Origin: Alloactinosynnema sp. L-07
Lineage (GTDB): Bacteria > Actinomycetota > Actinomycetes > Mycobacteriales > Pseudonocardiaceae
Length of the DNA: 64,000 nt
Assembly: GCF_900070365.1 (NCBI RefSeq)
Contig: NZ_LN850107.1
Coordinates: forward strand, 1,674,001 to 1,738,000
Direction: 5' to 3'
The position numbers and the translations under genes were made by a program. The stretch's first letter is position 1, and every line of letters starts with the position of its first letter. This document shows, one piece after another, positions 51,201 through 60,566 of this stretch. The notes under the pieces are model-generated. The model ran no database searches and was not told the origin of the DNA. It saw only the letters and a program-made list of their open reading frames with translations.

Positions 51201-51393
51201 CTGGTCCTTCCCGCCCGGCGTGGTCGATCCCGACGTCGTCACCGCGCTCGCCGAGGCGTGGACGGCCGCGCTGCGCGCCTTGGTCGAGCACACCGATCGG
51301 CATGGCGGCGGGCACACGCCCTCCGACATGCCGCTGGTCACGATCGATCAGACCAGGCTCGACGCCTTCGAATCCAAGTGGGGAGCGCTGTGA
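36295..51393 (+). CDS. Four-module NRPS: C-A(Thr)-PCP-E / C-A-PCP / C-A-PCP / C-A(acyl-hydroxy-Orn)-PCP-E
   Basis: ATG 36295 overlaps the previous stop; 5032 residues. Approximate domains: C 6-448, A1 458-938, PCP 951-1018, E 1029-1465; C 1478-1910, A2 1926-2402, PCP 2412-2482; C 2499-2942, A3 2959-3438, PCP 3449-3519; C 3532-3965, A4 3986-4475, PCP 4486-4555, E 4569-5018. A1 reads D-F-W-N-V-G-M-V-H, the Thr code. A2 reads D-G-D-D-V-T-F-V-D and A3 D-A-D-D-I-T-F-V-D, unassigned but alike. A4 reads D-I-N-Y-W-G-G-I-G, identical to the N5-acyl/formyl-N5-hydroxy-ornithine code of coelichelin CchH. The first two C domains start LPLSPLQ(Q/E)GLLFH (D-L type, after E domains); the last two start VPLSPAQ with WFLHRLDG (L-L type). 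The first E domain has [10 protein letters not shown] instead of HHxxxDGxSW. Confidence 0.95.
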   Translation: MSGSAIEDILPLSPLQQGLLFHSTLDDDGTDVYIAQLVIDLDGPFDAARMRRAVAALVHRHTALRSAFVRDVGDPVQVVLSDVDVPWTEVDVTGDEARAAAIVETDRRTRFDLAEPPLLRAMVLRLAPEHHRLVLTNHHIVMDGWSTPLLMRDLFALYAADGSVAALPAARPFRDHLAWLSTQDHAASLDAWRHALDGVAESTLLVPAAHGLPAALPAEVVANLPADLAAALADRARALGVTINTLVQLSWAVLVGQSTGRDDVVFGATVSGRPADLAGVESMVGLFINTIPVRVRVRPAETIADLACRLQADQADLLEHQHVGLVDTQRAATSWTGTGELFDSLVVFESFPFDTAAIDSAIAAGGLRARRPSRPISTHYPVTLMVMPSGGALEFTLKYRADVVGEAGALRLLDRLRRVLTAVATDPERPVATIDMLSPEESAALRDRALPAALDVPGVTLVDLVDARITATPDAVAVVSDEATLTYAELDARADALAGALITHGAGPGDLVAIALPRSADLAVAALAILRTGAGYLPIDPDYPADRIRFVLDDAKPVAVVAHTELDPRVPTVSPDGHGGSGPRHRPRPDDTAYVIYTSGSTGLPKGTIVAHRAVVALFTAARAHFTFGADDVWTLFHSFAFDFSVWELWGPLIHGGTLVVVPHEVSRSPEDFLALLERHRVTVLNQTPSAFYQLAAADTGRPLALRVVVFGGEALDPARLSDWRDRRPDGPALVNMYGITETTVHVTYRLLDDAALADRASVIGDGLPGFAVHLLDGALRPVPDGVPGELYLGGPQVALGYHGRPGLTASRFVADPFGAPGQRLYRSGDVARRTPAGELEFVGRADDQVKIRGFRIEPAEVESVLARTPGATGAAVVVRTDGPSGAYLAAYVTGATADAARAHAVATLPAHMVPSAITELDTLPLTVNGKLDRSALPAPAVEVTAGRAPSDDVERLLAELFAQLLGRESVGVDDSFFELGGDSIVAIQLVGRARAAGLALSPRQVFELRTVAELAASARPATEPEVTAESDAVGEIGLTPIMRAFLSRGGPFERFSQAVFVPTDAGLPDATRALRTLLDHHDMLRAVMSDTDTGPRLEVRPTGSVRAEDMITTATASIAEEHAAAVARLGRASGVLVQATLFAGHGALLTFHHIATDGYACRVLAEDFATALAGEPLPPVRTSFRAWADELDTVDRSAELALWREIVDGDDPVLGARRLDPARDTRATVQETAITVPLPPLDAVTARFHAAPEEILLAALGLAVARWRSVAATVVAIEAHGREQHVVPGADLSRTVGWFNTQYPVRLDVSGVDLAEAFAGGDAAATAVKRIKEHVRRVPDRGIGYGLLRFRDGALPATPEPQILVNYLGRTETPAEDPLGFHAISFGGVAPAADPDLPAGAALVANIAITPGAELSLSLRYPAALFSGDDVADLASLWVQALTAIADHVRKGGAGGRTPADLPLVTVTQDDVERWEGRYPALADVLPLSPLQEGLLFHARFDADAVDFYSVQLVVDLRGPLDLDRLRTAATDLVDRHPVLRTAFADDGDDPVQIVLATAEPKITVLDLPDTDALAEFLDADRRTGFDLAAPPLLRLTLVRLGEREHRLVVTNHHLVLDGWSTPLVVRDLFALYESTTALDRPRPYRDFIAWLSRRDRQESLAAWADVLAGLDEATLLAGPDQADGSVLPAEVIDVVPGDLSARLSAAARTSGVTLNTLLSAAWGIVLGHLTGRTDVAFGITVSGRPPELTGVESMVGLFINTVPVRVRWSPADTVRAVLDRLQAAQTAVLEHQHLGLTDVQSVTSVDAGRLFDTLMVFETFPLDHAGLLDPARNGGLTAEVGWSRGYTHYPMTLMLMPDDDVLRIKLEYRTDLFDQPTVRAILDKVFTALTAMADRPDAAIAAVDLLDPADRALAVDQPTDTVDTGDRLIPDLLDHDPAAVAVVCDGTHLTFGELGSRSDELAAHLTSLGVGPEVPVAVVLPRSVDVIVAMVAVWKAGGVVVPVDPRYPAERIATVLAESAPAAAITTRDDLAIPAVSPDPATWTGAATPTGPAGPDSAAYIVFTSGSSGTPKGVVATHGGVVNLALAHRRAVMDPLGRTVRVLNSLSFAFDGSVDPLVWMLAGHEMHVLPDRLMGDSAGIVAYTREHRVDFLDVPPSLLELLVADGLLDGDHRPSVVATGAEAVGSALWTTLANADPLALNFYGPTECTVDALWTPITADAGPHIGRPVAAATAYVLDSALRPVPSGVPGELYVGGAGVARGYAGRPGETASRFVADPFGPAGARLYRTGDLVRRTATGTVEFLGRIDDQVKIRGHRVEPGEVEAVLTALPGVGQAAVIARTDGRGTRLVAYVTGTLSIEDLRADLVRRLPDHLVPAAVVVLDAFPTLPNGKLDRRALPAPEYTATSSRAPRAGTEERLCALFADVLGLPAVGVEDSFFALGGHSLLATRLISRVRAEFGGDLSIRAVFDHPRVADLAAHVDSSSPAAAPGLTPMRRPRHVPLSPAQRRLWFLHRLDGPSATYNLPFAARLTGPLDVPALRAAVTDVAARHESLRTTFPEVDGTPEQHVHNTVTVPFEEVATTEAALPADLAAVALRPIALETEIPIRVTLLRVAADDHVLSLVVHHIAGDDWSTGPLLRDLSTAYAARRLGQSPQWTKLPVQYVDYTLWQRDLLGAAADPGSLLARQVRHWADTLAGLPDAIALPTDRPRSSRSGTPGGRVRSVVPAGTTARLRALLADTGASELMLAHTAVAMLLGKLGAGADIPLGALVSGRSDAALDQLVGFFVNTVVLRVDLSGDPTPREIVRRVRATALDAYAHADAPFDSVVEAVNPDRSASHPLFQTLVDYWNPGAADADLHGLNGLTASPIDAAGTAPAKFDLAFTFTADHDGTWRASLEYDGDLFDPATAESLLDRLGRVLDALADRPDQPLSTVDLLGSGERRVLLEDWNPTAVDRPNRTVVDLFAEQVAKTPDTVAVTCGTDAMTFAEVDRRADALAGHLAARGVAPEVRVGIALPRSVDVVVALLAVWKAGGVAVPVDPRHPADRVAAILADAAPALVITTRSAGIAGPVVAMDEPWSESAIPTRPLPASAAYIVFTSGSTGRPKGVIVTHDAVVNLATAHREALMGSPNRPLHVLNMMSFAFDATFDPLMWMLAGHTMRVLPDALMGDSAAIVDHVREHGVDYVDAPPSLLELLVADGLLDNPPAMIATGAEAVGSTLWDRLATTPGVTAINFYGPTECTVDALWTPITADAAPHIGRPLANARCYVLDGALSPVPVGVPGELYVAGAGLARGYAERPGDTAARFVADPFGPPGSRLYRTGDLVRWRHNGTVEFLGRVDDQVKIRGYRVEPGEVEAALTAFPEVVQAAVVARTDAGVTRLVGYVTGLGVDPAHLREELAKSLPDYLVPAVIVVLDALPSTPNGKLDRRALPAPEFTAGGTAPRTDAERLVATLFGEVLGVKDVGVDDSFFALGGHSLLAARLISRLRAEHGGDLSMRTVFDTPTVGGLAARLDTEPRRARTPLTRRERPARVPLSPAQSRLWFLHRLDGPTATYNVPYVTRLRGPLDVAALRDALHDVVDRHETLRTVYPDDAGTPYQRVLDEVTVPFDVLDAGDPVEFVSRPFALDTEPPIRAALFGSAPDDHVFALVVHHIAGDDWSTGPLLGDLATAYTARRDGHAPNWAPLPVQYIDHTLWRRDLLGDATDPDSDLSAKLRWWGETLAGLPEAVALPTDRPRSAHAGERGGAVRFTVPADVVTGLRAIGRECGATDFMTIQSGVAALLHKLGAGTDIPLGALVAGRDDAAVHDLVGFFVNTVVLRVDLDGDPTARELLDRVRETALGAYANADAPFDRVVDAVNPERVAGRHPLFQTMVDFRAADTGGAGLPDVTATPVGGSQDTGAKFDLAVNLTPRPDGSFDGSVEYDADLFDESSVDVLAERLVRVLRTIATAPDTRLSRIDVLDPAERDQLISGWNDTAAPIPDTSVPALFAEQARRTPDALALVDGERRLTYAELDRRAEVVARVLTARGIGQEDIVGVHVDRSAELVAALIGIQRVGAAFVPLEPAWPARRIADVHRTARLAAVISATGDGLPVLDVPVLVGDLADPGTPAAVARAHPDGLAYVIYTSGSTGTPKGAMICHQAIAARLLWQREMLGFGPGDAALFKAPLGFDISINEIFLPLVTGATLVVAEPGGERDVEYLLRLITRHRVSFTYLVASMLDMLLQLPGVEEVRDSLKHVWCGGEALTPELFARFRATLSGAMYHGYGPAEATIGVSHEFYRGDEGRHGISIGRPNPNTRIHVLDAAMNPVPVGVQGELYTGGLPLGRGYVGDPGQTAARFVADPWTPGQRLYRTGDLARWTPDGRLEFLGRVDHQVKIRGMRVELQEIEAALGEHDAVRQAVVTTVRGPGGAVVLAGYLVLHTGRHVDGLTEWLGTRLPEHMVPTAITVLDAFPLMPSGKVDRRALPAPDLTSDAPARTPVTVTERVLCSVFADVLDRDRVAPDDSFFALGGDSIMSIRVVAKARAAGLQVSPRDVFEQRTPAALAVVADSRSETSAPVRLDGAGDIPLTPLMREVLARDGLRRRFAQSAVVAAPPELDISRLVEAVDLLLRTHDILRATITRGESWTMAVPPYRPTAATIVRSVPASSDVRAELDAAADRLDPENGVMLQVVVVEGGPILLVAHHLVVDGVSWRVLLPELEQAYRTAALPSTATSFRHWAHGLVTAAGEPARVAELAHWRSAVGPVLGDRPLDPAQDTVAALRSVRVELPTDVTQAVLTSVPEAFYAGVEDILIGALAVAVTATTGTSAVLVDLEGHGREEDVVPGSDLSRTVGWFTTRYPVLLDLSEVDIAGALAGGADAGAAVKVAKEALRAAPDRGIGHGLLRHLNPDTAAELTGPTGSILVNYLGRYGAGGRSGPWTQSAEYADVAGVADPDAPASASLEVTALTEDTAAGPILRATWSFPPGVVDPDVVTALAEAWTAALRALVEHTDRHGGGHTPSDMPLVTIDQTRLDAFESKWGAL

Positions 51394-54300
51394 GCAACAT
51401 CGAGGAAGTACTTCCGCTCGCGCCGCTCCAGGAGGGCCTGCTCTTCCACTCCGGCCTCGACGGCGACGACGTCTACACCGTCCAGACCGTCGTGGACCTC
51501 GACGGCCCGCTCGACGTGGCCCGGCTGCGGACCGCCGCCGAGGCACTTGTCGCACGGCACGCGGTGCTGCGGGCCGCGTTCGTCGCCGACCCGGCGGGCG
51601 CGGTGCAGGTCGTGCTCCGGCGCGTGAGCGTCCCGTGGACCGAGGTCGAACTGGGCGAGTCCGAAGTGGACGCCGCGCTGGCCGCCGACCGCGCCACCCC
51701 GTTCGTCATGGACAACCCGCCGCTGATCCGCTTCCTGCTGATCCGCACCGGGGCAACGCACCGGCTGGTGATCTCCAGCCACCACATCCTGCTCGACGGC
51801 TGGTCGGCACCGCTGCTGCTCAGCGACCTCTTCGCGCTCTACGCGGGCACGCCGCTGCCGCCACCGCGTCCGTTCCGCGAGTTCCTGGCCTGGCTGGCCA
51901 AGCGCGACCGGGCCGCGTCGCTCGATGTGTGGCGCGAGGTGCTCGCGGAGATCACCGAGCCGACCCTGCTCGTGCCGGTCGGCGACGCCACGACGCCGCG
52001 CGCAGGTCGGGTCGAGGTGCCGATCGATGTGCCTCAGCTGCGTTTGGCCGAGTTCGCCCGCGCGCACGGCGTCACGGCGAGCACGGTCATCCACGCGGCG
52101 TGGGGGATCACCCTGGCCCGGCTGACCGGTCGTGACGACATCGTCTTCGGCGCGACGGTGTCGGGTCGGCCCGCCGACCTGCCCGGTGCGGAGACCATGG
52201 TCGGTCTGTTCATCAACACCGTCCCCGTGCGTGTCGGGATTCGATCTGGGGAGCCGGTGTCGGAGCTGCTCGCCAGGCTGCACCGGGCGCAGACCGCCAC
52301 CCTCGACCACCACCACCTGAACCTCGCCGAGGTGCAGGCCCTCGCGGGCATCGGCCCGCTGTTCGACACGCTCGTCGTGGTCGAGTCCTACCCGGTGGAC
52401 GAAGAAGGTATCGACCAGGTCCGCGCCGCACTCGACGTCCGCGTCCGCGCTGTCGACACCGAGGACGCCACGCACTACCCGCTGACCCTCACCGCGGTCC
52501 CCGACGAGGACCTGACCCTAGAGTTCCGCGCCGACCTGCTCTCACCCCGGGCGTGCGCCGACATCGCCGCTCGGCTGGCCGACGTCCTCACCGAGATCAC
52601 CGCCGACGCGAGCCGCCCGGTCGGTCGGATCGGCGCGGAGTCCCCGGCTGCCCAGATCGCTTGGAACGGCGACCCCGTTCCGCTGCCTGAGCTGCTGGCG
52701 CCTGACCTCGTGGCGAGCCAGGACCCGGCCGCGGTCGCCGTCGTCTGCGATGGCACCTCGCTCACGTTCGGCGCGCTGGACGCGCTGTCGGGCCGACTGG
52801 CCGCCCACCTGGTGTCCCTCGGCGTCGGACCGGAGTCCCCGGTCGCGGTCGTGCTGCCTCGGTCCACCCAGGTCGTCGTCGCGATGCTCGCGGTGTGGAA
52901 GGCGGGCGGTGTGGTCGTCCCGGTGGATCCGAACTACCCGGCGGCGCGGATCACCGCTGTCCTGGCCGAGGCGGCTCCCGTCGTGGCCATCACCGCCCGG
53001 GACGACCTCGGCGTTCCCGTGGTGCGGCCGGACGCGCGGACGTGGACCGGCACCGGCGTGGCCGCAGGACCGTCCGGCCCGGACTCGGCCGCGTACATCG
53101 TGTTCACCTCCGGCTCGTCCGGGCGCCCTAAGGGCGTGATCGCCACCCACGGCGGCCTGGCGAACCTGGCGCTGGCCCACCGCGCCGCCGTCATGGATCC
53201 GCTGGGTCGCACGGTTCGGGTCCTGAACTCGCTGTCGTTCGCGTTCGACGGATCGATTGATTCGCTGACGTGGATGTTCGCCGGACACGAGATGCATGTG
53301 TTGCCCGACCGGCTGATGGGAGACTCCGTCGAGATCGTCGACTACGTGCGCTCCCACCGCGTCGACGTCGTCGACGTGCCGCCGTCGCTGCTGGAGCTCG
53401 TGGTCGCCGACGGCCTGCTGGCGGGCGAGCACCGGCCCGCCGTGGTGGCGACCGGCGCCGAGGCCGTCGGCGGCGGCCTGTGGGCGGAGCTCGCGGGCGC
53501 CAACGCGCGCGGCCTGAACCTGTACGGGCCGACCGAGTGCACTGTGGACGCCTTGTGGACATCGATCGAGCCCGGGACCGCGCCGCACATCGGCCGTCCA
53601 GTCGCCAACAGCACCGCCTACGTGCTCGACTCCGCCCTCAACCCGGTCCCCACCGGGGTGCCGGGGGAGCTGTACGTCGGGGGAGCGGGCCTGGCCAGAG
53701 GCTATGTCGGCCGTCCAGACGAGACGGCGGCACGCTTCGTCGCGAACCCGTTCGGCTCACCAGGCAGCAGGCTGTACCGGACCGGCGACCTGGTCCGGCT
53801 CACCTCGGCCGGGACCGTCGAGTTCCTCGGCCGCGTCGACGACCAGGTGAAGATCCGCGGCCACCGCGTCGAGCCGGGCGAGGTCGAGACCGCTCTCGCC
53901 GGGTTGCCCGGAGTCGCCCGCGCGGCGGTGGTCGCCCGATCCGGGCGGCTCGTCGGCTACGTGGTGGCCGACGCCGACGGGGGCGCCCTGCGTGACCGGC
54001 TCGCCGAGATCCTGCCCGATCACCTGGTGCCGACCGTGATCATGCGGCTCGACACGTTCCCGACCCTGCCCAACGGCAAGCTCGACCGGCGGTCGCTGCC
54101 CGAGCCCGACTTCGCGGCCACGTCCACCCGGGAACCGGCGACCCTGGTCGAGAAGACCCTGTGCGCGCTGTTCGCCGAGGTCCTGGGCCTGCCGAACGTC
54201 GGCCCGGACGACTCGTTCCTCGCGCTGGGCGGACACTCGCTGCTGGCGGCCAGGCTCACCGCTCGCGTGCGTGCCGAACTCGACGTCGCCATCGGTGTCC

Positions 54301-55013
54301 GAACCGTGCTCGAAACCCCGACCCCGGCGGGTATCGCGGCGCGTCTTGGTCAACCGGACACCGGACCGGCCATGGGGACCCTCCTGCCGCTGCGGGAGTC
54401 CGGCGCCGCCCCGCCGCTGTTCTGCGTGCACCCGGCGCTCGGCCTCGGCTGGCGGTACGCCGGTCTGCTGCCATACCTGCCCGACCGGCCGCTGTTCGCG
54501 CTGCAAGCTACCGAGTTCACCGGACGGCCCACGTTGCGCGAGGTGGCCGAGCGCTACGTCACCGCGATCACCGAGGCCGTGCCCAGCGGACCGGTGTGCC
54601 TGCTGGGCTGGTCGCTGGGCGGGGTGATCGCCCACGCCGTCGCCTGCCTGCTCGACCGCGAAGGCCGCGAGGTCCGCGCGCTCGTGCTGTTGGACAGCTA
54701 TCCCACCGGGGACGGCGATCCCGGCGGCGACACCGTCCCGGCCGACCTTCTCGCCGGGCTCACCGAGCGGCGGGCCGCCCAGGTCGCCGACAGCCTCCTC
54801 ACGGTGTCCATAGTGGACCGCGACGGTCCCGTTGGAACCTACCGCGGCGATGTGACGTTCGTGCGCGCGTCCGCGGGCGACGACCCACCCGACTGGACCC
54901 CTTACGTCGCGGGACACATGACCACGATCGAGGTCGACTGGCCGCACGAGGATCTGATGACCGACGCCGCGCTGCGCGACGTCGGCCCGATCACGGCCGC
55001 CGCGCTCACCTAA
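51390..55013 (+). CDS. Terminal NRPS module C-A-PCP-TE
   Basis: GTG 51390 overlaps the previous stop (GTGA); 1207 residues. The C domain (about 6-430) begins [15 protein letters not shown], a D-L type start that fits the upstream epimerization domain, and has HHILLDGWS. The A domain (about 434-907) reads D-G-D-D-V-T-L-V-D, the same unassigned code type as two A domains in the preceding protein. The PCP (about 917-987) has LGGHS. A type-I thioesterase (about 1006-1207) has the nucleophile Ser1075 in GWSLGG, a probable Asp in LLDSYP, and a His in VAGHMTT. It should add the last residue and release the siderophore as acid or macrocycle; which of the two cannot be told from the sequence. Confidence 0.95.
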   Translation: MSNIEEVLPLAPLQEGLLFHSGLDGDDVYTVQTVVDLDGPLDVARLRTAAEALVARHAVLRAAFVADPAGAVQVVLRRVSVPWTEVELGESEVDAALAADRATPFVMDNPPLIRFLLIRTGATHRLVISSHHILLDGWSAPLLLSDLFALYAGTPLPPPRPFREFLAWLAKRDRAASLDVWREVLAEITEPTLLVPVGDATTPRAGRVEVPIDVPQLRLAEFARAHGVTASTVIHAAWGITLARLTGRDDIVFGATVSGRPADLPGAETMVGLFINTVPVRVGIRSGEPVSELLARLHRAQTATLDHHHLNLAEVQALAGIGPLFDTLVVVESYPVDEEGIDQVRAALDVRVRAVDTEDATHYPLTLTAVPDEDLTLEFRADLLSPRACADIAARLADVLTEITADASRPVGRIGAESPAAQIAWNGDPVPLPELLAPDLVASQDPAAVAVVCDGTSLTFGALDALSGRLAAHLVSLGVGPESPVAVVLPRSTQVVVAMLAVWKAGGVVVPVDPNYPAARITAVLAEAAPVVAITARDDLGVPVVRPDARTWTGTGVAAGPSGPDSAAYIVFTSGSSGRPKGVIATHGGLANLALAHRAAVMDPLGRTVRVLNSLSFAFDGSIDSLTWMFAGHEMHVLPDRLMGDSVEIVDYVRSHRVDVVDVPPSLLELVVADGLLAGEHRPAVVATGAEAVGGGLWAELAGANARGLNLYGPTECTVDALWTSIEPGTAPHIGRPVANSTAYVLDSALNPVPTGVPGELYVGGAGLARGYVGRPDETAARFVANPFGSPGSRLYRTGDLVRLTSAGTVEFLGRVDDQVKIRGHRVEPGEVETALAGLPGVARAAVVARSGRLVGYVVADADGGALRDRLAEILPDHLVPTVIMRLDTFPTLPNGKLDRRSLPEPDFAATSTREPATLVEKTLCALFAEVLGLPNVGPDDSFLALGGHSLLAARLTARVRAELDVAIGVRTVLETPTPAGIAARLGQPDTGPAMGTLLPLRESGAAPPLFCVHPALGLGWRYAGLLPYLPDRPLFALQATEFTGRPTLREVAERYVTAITEAVPSGPVCLLGWSLGGVIAHAVACLLDREGREVRALVLLDSYPTGDGDPGGDTVPADLLAGLTERRAAQVADSLLTVSIVDRDGPVGTYRGDVTFVRASAGDDPPDWTPYVAGHMTTIEVDWPHEDLMTDAALRDVGPITAAALT

Positions 55014-55051
55014 GCCAGCAGTACTGGAAACGCAAGGAGAGGCTAGAAAAA

Positions 55052-56107
55052 ATGGTGCACAACAACGGGACTGGCGCCGCGCGCCCGCTGTCCCGCAGGT
55101 TCTTCCTGACCGCGACCGGCATCGGCGCGCTCACCGCGGGATTGGCCGCCTGCGGGGGGACGTCGACGTCGGGCTCGTCGCCGAGCAGCCCGGCCCCGAC
55201 GTCGGGTGGCGGCGGAGGATTTCCGCTGACCATGGAGGGCGCCGAGGGCAAGACGGTGCTCACAGCGCGTCCGCAGCGCGTGGTCACGGTTGGCTTCATG
55301 CGGGACCTGGACGAGGCCGTCTCGCTCGGGGTGAACCCGGTCGCGACCACCCCGGCCTCCAACTTCGACTCCGGCATCCCGCCGTGGGTCGAGGCCAAGC
55401 TCGGTGGGGCCAAGATCGAGCAGCTCGAGTTCGAGGACAAGCTGCCGTTCGAGAAGATCGTCGCGCTGACGCCCGACCTGATCCTCGCCACCGACAGCTA
55501 CACCCTCGCCGACGACTTCGCGAACCTGACCGCGCTGGCGCCCACGCTCTCCTACGAGAAGGACGTCGCCGAGGACACCTGGCAGACCCGCGCGACCCGC
55601 GTCGGCAAGGCCCTGGGCAAGTCCGACGAGGCCGAGAAGGCCGTCAAGGCCGTCACCGCCAAGATCGAGGAGGCGAAGACCAAGAACCAGGCCGCGCTGG
55701 CGGGCAAGACGTTCACCTTCAGCCTGCTCAACGGCGAGGGCGCGATCGCGACGGTCATCCTGCCCACCGACGCCTCCGCGCAGTTGCTTGCCCACCTCGG
55801 CTTGAAGCTGTCGGACAAGGTCACCAAGCTCCCGCAGGCGGGCCCGGCGGGCCGCGCCGTCGTCGCGACCGAGAACACCGATCTTCTCGACGCCGACATC
55901 GTGATGTTCTCCTTCCGCAACGCCGAGGAGCGAGCCAAGGTCGAAGGCGACCGCCTGTTCCAGAACCTTCCCGCGGTCAAGCGGGGCGCGTATGTGGCGC
56001 TCGAGGTCGAGACGGCGCTGTCGATGGCGTTCCCGTCGACGCTGAGCATCCCCTACGCCCTCGACAAGATCGTGCCCCTGCTCGTCCAGGCAGCGGGCAA
56101 GGCATGA
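55052..56107 (+). CDS. Ferri-siderophore ABC transporter binding lipoprotein
   Basis: ATG 55052 is placed 10 bases after GGAGAGG and gives 351 residues. The N-terminus has a twin-arginine-like SRRFFLT run followed by a hydrophobic stretch and the lipobox LAAC (Cys near 34), then a Gly/Ser-rich linker, so it is a membrane-anchored lipoprotein, possibly Tat-exported. The rest is a class III periplasmic-binding fold of the FepB/FhuD/FecB kind: PQRVVTVG, FEKIVALTPDLILATDS, a long helix 180-225, and LFQNLPAVKRGAYVAL. It lies 38 bases after the thioesterase gene in the biosynthetic operon, while its likely partners, the FecCD permeases and ATPase, lie at 60567-63459. Confidence 0.93.
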   Translation: MVHNNGTGAARPLSRRFFLTATGIGALTAGLAACGGTSTSGSSPSSPAPTSGGGGGFPLTMEGAEGKTVLTARPQRVVTVGFMRDLDEAVSLGVNPVATTPASNFDSGIPPWVEAKLGGAKIEQLEFEDKLPFEKIVALTPDLILATDSYTLADDFANLTALAPTLSYEKDVAEDTWQTRATRVGKALGKSDEAEKAVKAVTAKIEEAKTKNQAALAGKTFTFSLLNGEGAIATVILPTDASAQLLAHLGLKLSDKVTKLPQAGPAGRAVVATENTDLLDADIVMFSFRNAEERAKVEGDRLFQNLPAVKRGAYVALEVETALSMAFPSTLSIPYALDKIVPLLVQAAGKA

Positions 56108-57033
56108 GTACAACCACACTGGCGACACTGATCGAGGGCGAGGGGCCCGTCGTCGATCGGCTGGCCCGCGACCGCGCCGCGATCCGCGAGCGCCTGCACC
56201 ATGACGGGGCCGTGCTGCTGCGCGGCTTCGACATCGGCGGTCCGGAGGGACTCGCCGACGCGGTGCGCGCGGTGTCGGGCGAGCCGCTGACCTACACCGA
56301 GCCGTCGTCGCCGCGCAGCCGGATCAAGGGCAACGTCTACACCTCCACCGAGTACCCGGCGCAGGCGGAGATCCCGCTGCACAACGAGATGTCCTACCAG
56401 GCGGTATGGCCGCTGACGCTGTTCTTCCACTGCGTCGAGCCGCCGCTGACCCAGGGCGCCACCCCGCTGGCCTCGGTGCGCAAGGTCTACGAGGCCATCG
56501 ACCCGTCGGTGCGCGCGGAGTTCGAGCGTCGCAAGTGGATGGTCGTGCGCAACTACGGCGAGGACATCGGCCTGCGCTGGCGCGCGGTATTCGACACAGA
56601 CGACCGTGCTGAGGCCGAACGCAAGTGCCTCGCGGGAGGCCTCACCGTCGAGTGGACCGACGACGACGGGATGCGCACCCGCGCGGTCCGCGACGCCGTC
56701 CACATCCACCCCGTGACCGGCCTGCCGGTGTGGTTCAACCACATCGTGATCTTCCACGACAGCAGCCTGCCGGAGGAGGTGCGGGAGGGTCTGCTCGACG
56801 TCTACGGCCGTGAGGGTCTGCCCAACAACACCTACTACGGCGACGGCGGCGTCATTCCCGACGACGTGGTCGCGCACCTGCGGTCCTGCTTCCAGGCGGC
56901 GTCGACCCGCTTCGACTACCAGCGCGACGACCTGGTGCTGGTGGACAACATGTCGGTGGCGCACGGCCGGGAGCCGTTCACCGGCCCCCGCAAGATCGCC
57001 GTGGCGATGGGCGAGGCGTCCGACGCCGGATGA
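56104..57033 (+). CDS. SyrP-like TauD-family Fe(II)/2-oxoglutarate hydroxylase
   Basis: ATG 56104 overlaps the lipoprotein stop (ATGA); 309 residues. The iron ligands are visible as His93-x-Glu95 in PLHNEMSY and His287 in VAHGREPF, with an Arg two residues later for 2-oxoglutarate. HNEMSY, WFNHIVIFHD, NNTYYGDG and LVDNMSVAHGR are characteristic of SyrP-type enzymes, which beta-hydroxylate aspartate on NRPS carrier domains. The Asn/Asp-loading module at 31520-36298 is the obvious target, so a beta-hydroxy-Asx iron ligand is predicted. Direct action on free amino acid (AsnO-like) is the alternative. It is the last gene of the operon; a 14-bp terminator stem begins seven bases after its stop. 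Confidence 0.9.
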   Translation: MSTTTLATLIEGEGPVVDRLARDRAAIRERLHHDGAVLLRGFDIGGPEGLADAVRAVSGEPLTYTEPSSPRSRIKGNVYTSTEYPAQAEIPLHNEMSYQAVWPLTLFFHCVEPPLTQGATPLASVRKVYEAIDPSVRAEFERRKWMVVRNYGEDIGLRWRAVFDTDDRAEAERKCLAGGLTVEWTDDDGMRTRAVRDAVHIHPVTGLPVWFNHIVIFHDSSLPEEVREGLLDVYGREGLPNNTYYGDGGVIPDDVVAHLRSCFQAASTRFDYQRDDLVLVDNMSVAHGREPFTGPRKIAVAMGEASDAG

Positions 57034-57039
57034 TCCCGT

Positions 57040-57075
57040 GCGGACAGGGACTGGCCCCGGTCAGTCCCTGTCCGC
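57040..57075. terminator. Bidirectional terminator overlapping the ABC exporter stop
   Basis: GCGGACAGGGACTG (57040-57053) pairs perfectly with CAGTCCCTGTCCGC (57062-57075) across an 8-base loop. It ends both the 32-kb plus-strand operon and the minus-strand exporter pair, and its right arm encodes the last codons (SADRD, stop 57061) of the exporter gene. Confidence 0.85.
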
Positions 57076-58800
57076 GGACCACGCGGCCCACAGCGCCGCG
57101 TACAACCCGCCCGCGCGCACCAGTTCGGCGTGCGAGCCCTGCTCCACGACGCGCCCACGGTCCACCACCACGACGAGGTCGGCCGTGGCCGCCTGCGTCA
57201 GCCGGTGTGCCACCACGACCGCCGTGCGGTCGCGCAACACCCGCGCCGCCGCGGTCTCCAACACCCGCGAACCACTGCTTCCCGCCTCCGCTGTCGCCTC
57301 GTCCAGGATCGCCACCAACGGACCGAGCAGCAGCAGCCGGGCCAGCGCCAATTGCTGGGCTTGGACCACGGTCAGGTCGTGCCCGCCGTCGCCGACCACG
57401 GTGTCCATGCCGTCGGGCAGCGCGCGGGCCCAGTCGGCCGCGTTCACCGCGTCCAACGCCGCCCACAGCTCAGGTTCGGTCGCGTCCGGTCGGACCAGGC
57501 GGAGATCGTCGGCGAGGGTGCCCGCGAAGACGTGCACCTCCTGTGTCACCAGAGCGACCGTCGTGCGCGCGGTGTCGGTGTCGAGGTCGGTCAACGCCAC
57601 GCCGCCGACGTGGACGGCGCCGTCGTCGGGCTTGTGCACCCCGGCCAGCAGTTTGGCCAGCGTCGTCTTCCCGCCGCCGCTGCCGCCGACCAACGCCACC
57701 GTGCTGCCCGCGGGCAGGTCGAGGTCGATGCCGTGCAGGACATCCTGGCCTGGCACGTAGGCGTAGCGCAGGCCCACGGCTTTCACCGAACCGTCGACCG
57801 GGCGGTCGCCCCGCTCGGGCTCGGGTTCGCCCGGCGACTCGACCACGCCGACCAGCCGGGCGAGACTCGCCGTGGCGGATTGGAGCGTGTCCAGCAGGAA
57901 CAGCACGCCGTTGATCGGCGTGAACAGGTTCGCGAAGTACAGCGCAGCGGCACTCGCGGTGCCGATCGTGGCCACATCGGCCCGTACCAGCGTGAACCCC
58001 GCCACCAGCACCGCGGACAGGCCCACGAACTCGGCGACGTTGAGCCTGCCGAAGAACCGGGTCTGCAACCTGGTGACCGCCACCGTCAACTCGATGCTGT
58101 CGTCGACCCGGCGGCCGACCTTGGCGACGTGCTCGGCACCCGAGCGAAACGCCCGTACCGTCGCCTGACCACCCAGCGAGTCGAGCAACTGCTGCTGCTC
58201 ACCCCCGGCGGCGGCTCGCCGACGCGCGTAGAGCGGCGCCGACCTGCCCAGGTACCACCGTGAGGTCCAGGCCTGGACGGGCACGGCGAGCAACGCCGCC
58301 GCCCCGAACCTCCAGTCGAGGGCGGCCAGCCCCGCGACCGTCAACACGATGATCAGCGCCGACTGCACGAACTCGGGGAACGCCTCCCGGATGGCGGTGC
58401 TGACCATCGCGACGTCCTCGGTGATCCGCGACGTCAGGTCACCCGACCCGCCCCGCTCGATGCGTTCCAGCGGCAGCGCCATCGCCCGTTCGACGAACTC
58501 CTCGCGCAATGTCGCCAACACGTGTTCGCCGACCCTGGAGGTCAGGCGCAGACCCGCGTACGCCAGCACACCCTGGGCTGAGGCGACCACCGCGAGCCAG
58601 ATCACCGGGGCGACGACCGACGCGCCCGAGGTCGCCAGGTCCACCACGCGCCCCAGCAGGGGCGCGGTCGCCATGCTCACGCCCGCCGCACCCAGCAGGC
58701 AGACCGCCGCGGCGACGACGAGGAACCGATGGGCCGCGAGCACTCGCCACACCGTCGCGCGCGTGCGAGCGGCCGTGGCGATCGGAAGCAGAGCCGTCAT
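57061..58800 (-). CDS. ABC exporter-type half transporter, subunit with intact Walker motifs
   Basis: ATG 58800 overlaps the stop of the upstream half transporter; 579 residues. The N-terminal membrane domain has about six helices (residues 25-310). The nucleotide-binding domain has an intact Walker A (GGSGGGKTT, about 366-374), Walker B with catalytic Glu (VAILDEAT, about 493-500) and H-loop (VVVAHRL), but the ABC signature is degenerate: LTVVQ in place of LSGGQ (about 472). Its partner has the opposite defects, so the two form a heterodimer with one working ATP site. It lies in the siderophore locus, divergent from the importer, and could export the siderophore or, like mycobacterial IrtAB with the same fold, import it. 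No siderophore-interacting domain is attached. Confidence 0.9.
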   Translation of the reverse strand: MTALLPIATAARTRATVWRVLAAHRFLVVAAAVCLLGAAGVSMATAPLLGRVVDLATSGASVVAPVIWLAVVASAQGVLAYAGLRLTSRVGEHVLATLREEFVERAMALPLERIERGGSGDLTSRITEDVAMVSTAIREAFPEFVQSALIIVLTVAGLAALDWRFGAAALLAVPVQAWTSRWYLGRSAPLYARRRAAAGGEQQQLLDSLGGQATVRAFRSGAEHVAKVGRRVDDSIELTVAVTRLQTRFFGRLNVAEFVGLSAVLVAGFTLVRADVATIGTASAAALYFANLFTPINGVLFLLDTLQSATASLARLVGVVESPGEPEPERGDRPVDGSVKAVGLRYAYVPGQDVLHGIDLDLPAGSTVALVGGSGGGKTTLAKLLAGVHKPDDGAVHVGGVALTDLDTDTARTTVALVTQEVHVFAGTLADDLRLVRPDATEPELWAALDAVNAADWARALPDGMDTVVGDGGHDLTVVQAQQLALARLLLLGPLVAILDEATAEAGSSGSRVLETAAARVLRDRTAVVVAHRLTQAATADLVVVVDRGRVVEQGSHAELVRAGGLYAALWAAWSADRD

Positions 58801-60476
58801 GCGAGCACGACCTCCCGGTAGGCGGCGTTGGCGCGCAACAGGTCGGCGTGTGGACCGGCCTCGACGATGACGCCGCCGCGGACGAACACGACCCGGTCGG
58901 CGACCGCCAGCAGCGCGGGGCTGCTGCACAGCATGATCGTGGTGCGCCCGTGCCTGCGCGCCCGCAGCCCGGCGGCGATCGCGGCCTCGGTGGCCGCGTC
59001 GACGGCGGTGGTCGGATCGTGCAGGACCAGCACCGGTGGGTCGGCGTGCAGGGCCCGCGCCAACGCCACCCGCTGCCGTTGTCCACCCGACAGCGAGCGG
59101 CCGCGCTCGGTCACCGCTGTGTCGAGGCCATCGGGGAGCGCGGCGATCACCTGGTCCACCTGTGCTGTCCGCACGGCCGCTTCGATGTCACCAGCGCCGA
59201 TGTTGTCGGCCACGGTGCCCTCGAACAGGTCCGCGTCGTGCGGCGACACCAGGATCGCCGAGCGCACGTCCTCAGGTGCCACCTCGGTCAGCGGCGTGCC
59301 GTCCACCAGCACCTGCCCGGCGTCCGGGTCGCGCTCACGGCCCAGGAACCCGCACAGCGCCGTGGCTTCGCTCGGGTCCACGGTCAGAATGCCCAACAGT
59401 TCGCCGGGCTCCACTGTCAGATCGAGCCCACGCAGTGGTCCGCCGGTCAACCTGGCGAACTCCACCCGGCCGGTGACCTGGCGCAACGCCCTGGTTCCGC
59501 CCTCGACGGCGGCGGGAGCGGCCAGAACGCGGTGGATGCGAGCCGCCGACGCGCGCCCGGCCGCAACCGCCGCGGTCACGTCCCCGAACGTCCCCAGTGG
59601 ACCGAGTAGGAACTGCGCCAACCCGACCGCCGCGACCAGTTGGCCCACGGTGATGTCGCCCGCGGCCGCGAGACCGCCCCCGATCAGCGCCACCGTCGCG
59701 AGGAACAGCCCGTTGACCGCGATCACGGCCGCCGCGTAGCCGGACTCGGCCTGACTGGTGTGCAACGTCGCGTCCAGCGAGGCCCGGCTCACCGTCCGGT
59801 ACCGCGTCACCCCCGCCCGCTCGGCCCGCAGTCCCTTGATCACCCGTACCCCGCGCACGAGGTCGGTCCCGACTCCAGCCGCCAGCGCCGCCCGCTCCTG
59901 CTGCGCCTCCGCCCGGTGTTCGAGCGGACGGCTCAGCGCCCGCACGAGCAGCATGACCGGCGGTGTCCCGAGCAGGATCAACAGCCCCAGGGGGATCGAC
60001 ACCACGAGCAGCGCGGTGCTGGCCACCGCGACCCCGACCACGGCCGCGATTCCGTGCGGAACCATGAAGTTGACCATGGCCGTCCGCCGGGCGTCCGCCG
60101 TGGCGATGCTGACCAGTGCGCCCGGCAGGATGTCCGGATCCTGGCTGCCGCGGCTGTCCAGCACCCGACCCGCCAACGCCAGCCGCAGCGCGCGGTCCGC
60201 GCGCACCCCGGCGAGCAGACCGACGCGGGTGCCGAACCGGTAGCAGAGCGACAGCATCAGGAAGTCCGCGGCGAGTACCGCCAGCCAGAAGGCCAGCGCA
60301 CCCGGATCGCTGGTCGTGACGGCCCGGTCGAGCACCATGCCGATCAGCAGCGGGACCAGCGCCTCCCCGGACTGGTGCCCGATGAACAGCGCCGACGTCG
60401 CGATGATCCGGCCCCGGTGGGCGAGGACGGACCGACGCAGCACCCCGCCGTCGTCGAGCGGACCCGACCGGCCCAA
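58797..60476 (-). CDS. ABC exporter-type half transporter, degenerate-Walker subunit
   Basis: TTG 60476 with a G-rich ribosome site (GGGGGTGG) gives 559 residues; an internal GTG 33 bases later is possible. The membrane domain (about 15-310) has six predicted helices. The nucleotide-binding domain keeps a perfect signature (LSGGQRQRVALARAL, about 462) but lost the Walker A lysine loop (LTVDPSEATAL near 362 instead of GxxGxGKST), has HDPTT where DEPTS is usual in Walker B, and lacks the H-loop His (MLCSSPALL). It therefore cannot hydrolyse ATP at its own Walker site but supplies the signature for its partner. It is first in the minus-strand pair, next to the weak iron box at 60508-60526. Confidence 0.88.
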   Translation of the reverse strand: MGRSGPLDDGGVLRRSVLAHRGRIIATSALFIGHQSGEALVPLLIGMVLDRAVTTSDPGALAFWLAVLAADFLMLSLCYRFGTRVGLLAGVRADRALRLALAGRVLDSRGSQDPDILPGALVSIATADARRTAMVNFMVPHGIAAVVGVAVASTALLVVSIPLGLLILLGTPPVMLLVRALSRPLEHRAEAQQERAALAAGVGTDLVRGVRVIKGLRAERAGVTRYRTVSRASLDATLHTSQAESGYAAAVIAVNGLFLATVALIGGGLAAAGDITVGQLVAAVGLAQFLLGPLGTFGDVTAAVAAGRASAARIHRVLAAPAAVEGGTRALRQVTGRVEFARLTGGPLRGLDLTVEPGELLGILTVDPSEATALCGFLGRERDPDAGQVLVDGTPLTEVAPEDVRSAILVSPHDADLFEGTVADNIGAGDIEAAVRTAQVDQVIAALPDGLDTAVTERGRSLSGGQRQRVALARALHADPPVLVLHDPTTAVDAATEAAIAAGLRARRHGRTTIMLCSSPALLAVADRVVFVRGGVIVEAGPHADLLRANAAYREVVLA

Positions 60477-60507
60477 CTCGCCACCCCCTGGACTATCGCA
60501 AGTGAAG

Positions 60508-60526
60508 TATGCCTACCCTAACCTCA
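60508..60526. promoter_or_regulatory. Weaker iron box between exporter and importer operons
   Basis: Read on the minus strand the 19-mer is TGAGGTTAGGGTAGGCATA, matching 13 of 19 positions of the iron-box consensus and nearly all of its left half. It lies between the divergent ABC exporter (start 60476) and FecCD importer (start 60567), so one site could control both. Confidence 0.65.
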
Positions 60527-60566
60527 GTCACTGGATCAGGTGACAGAGAGCCGGCGGAGGTCACGA

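Noticed and set aside
51075..51389. In-frame upstream extension of the terminal NRPS gene
   Set aside because: It lies entirely inside the preceding NRPS E domain in another frame. The GTG at 51390 overlaps the stop and begins exactly at a C-domain start.
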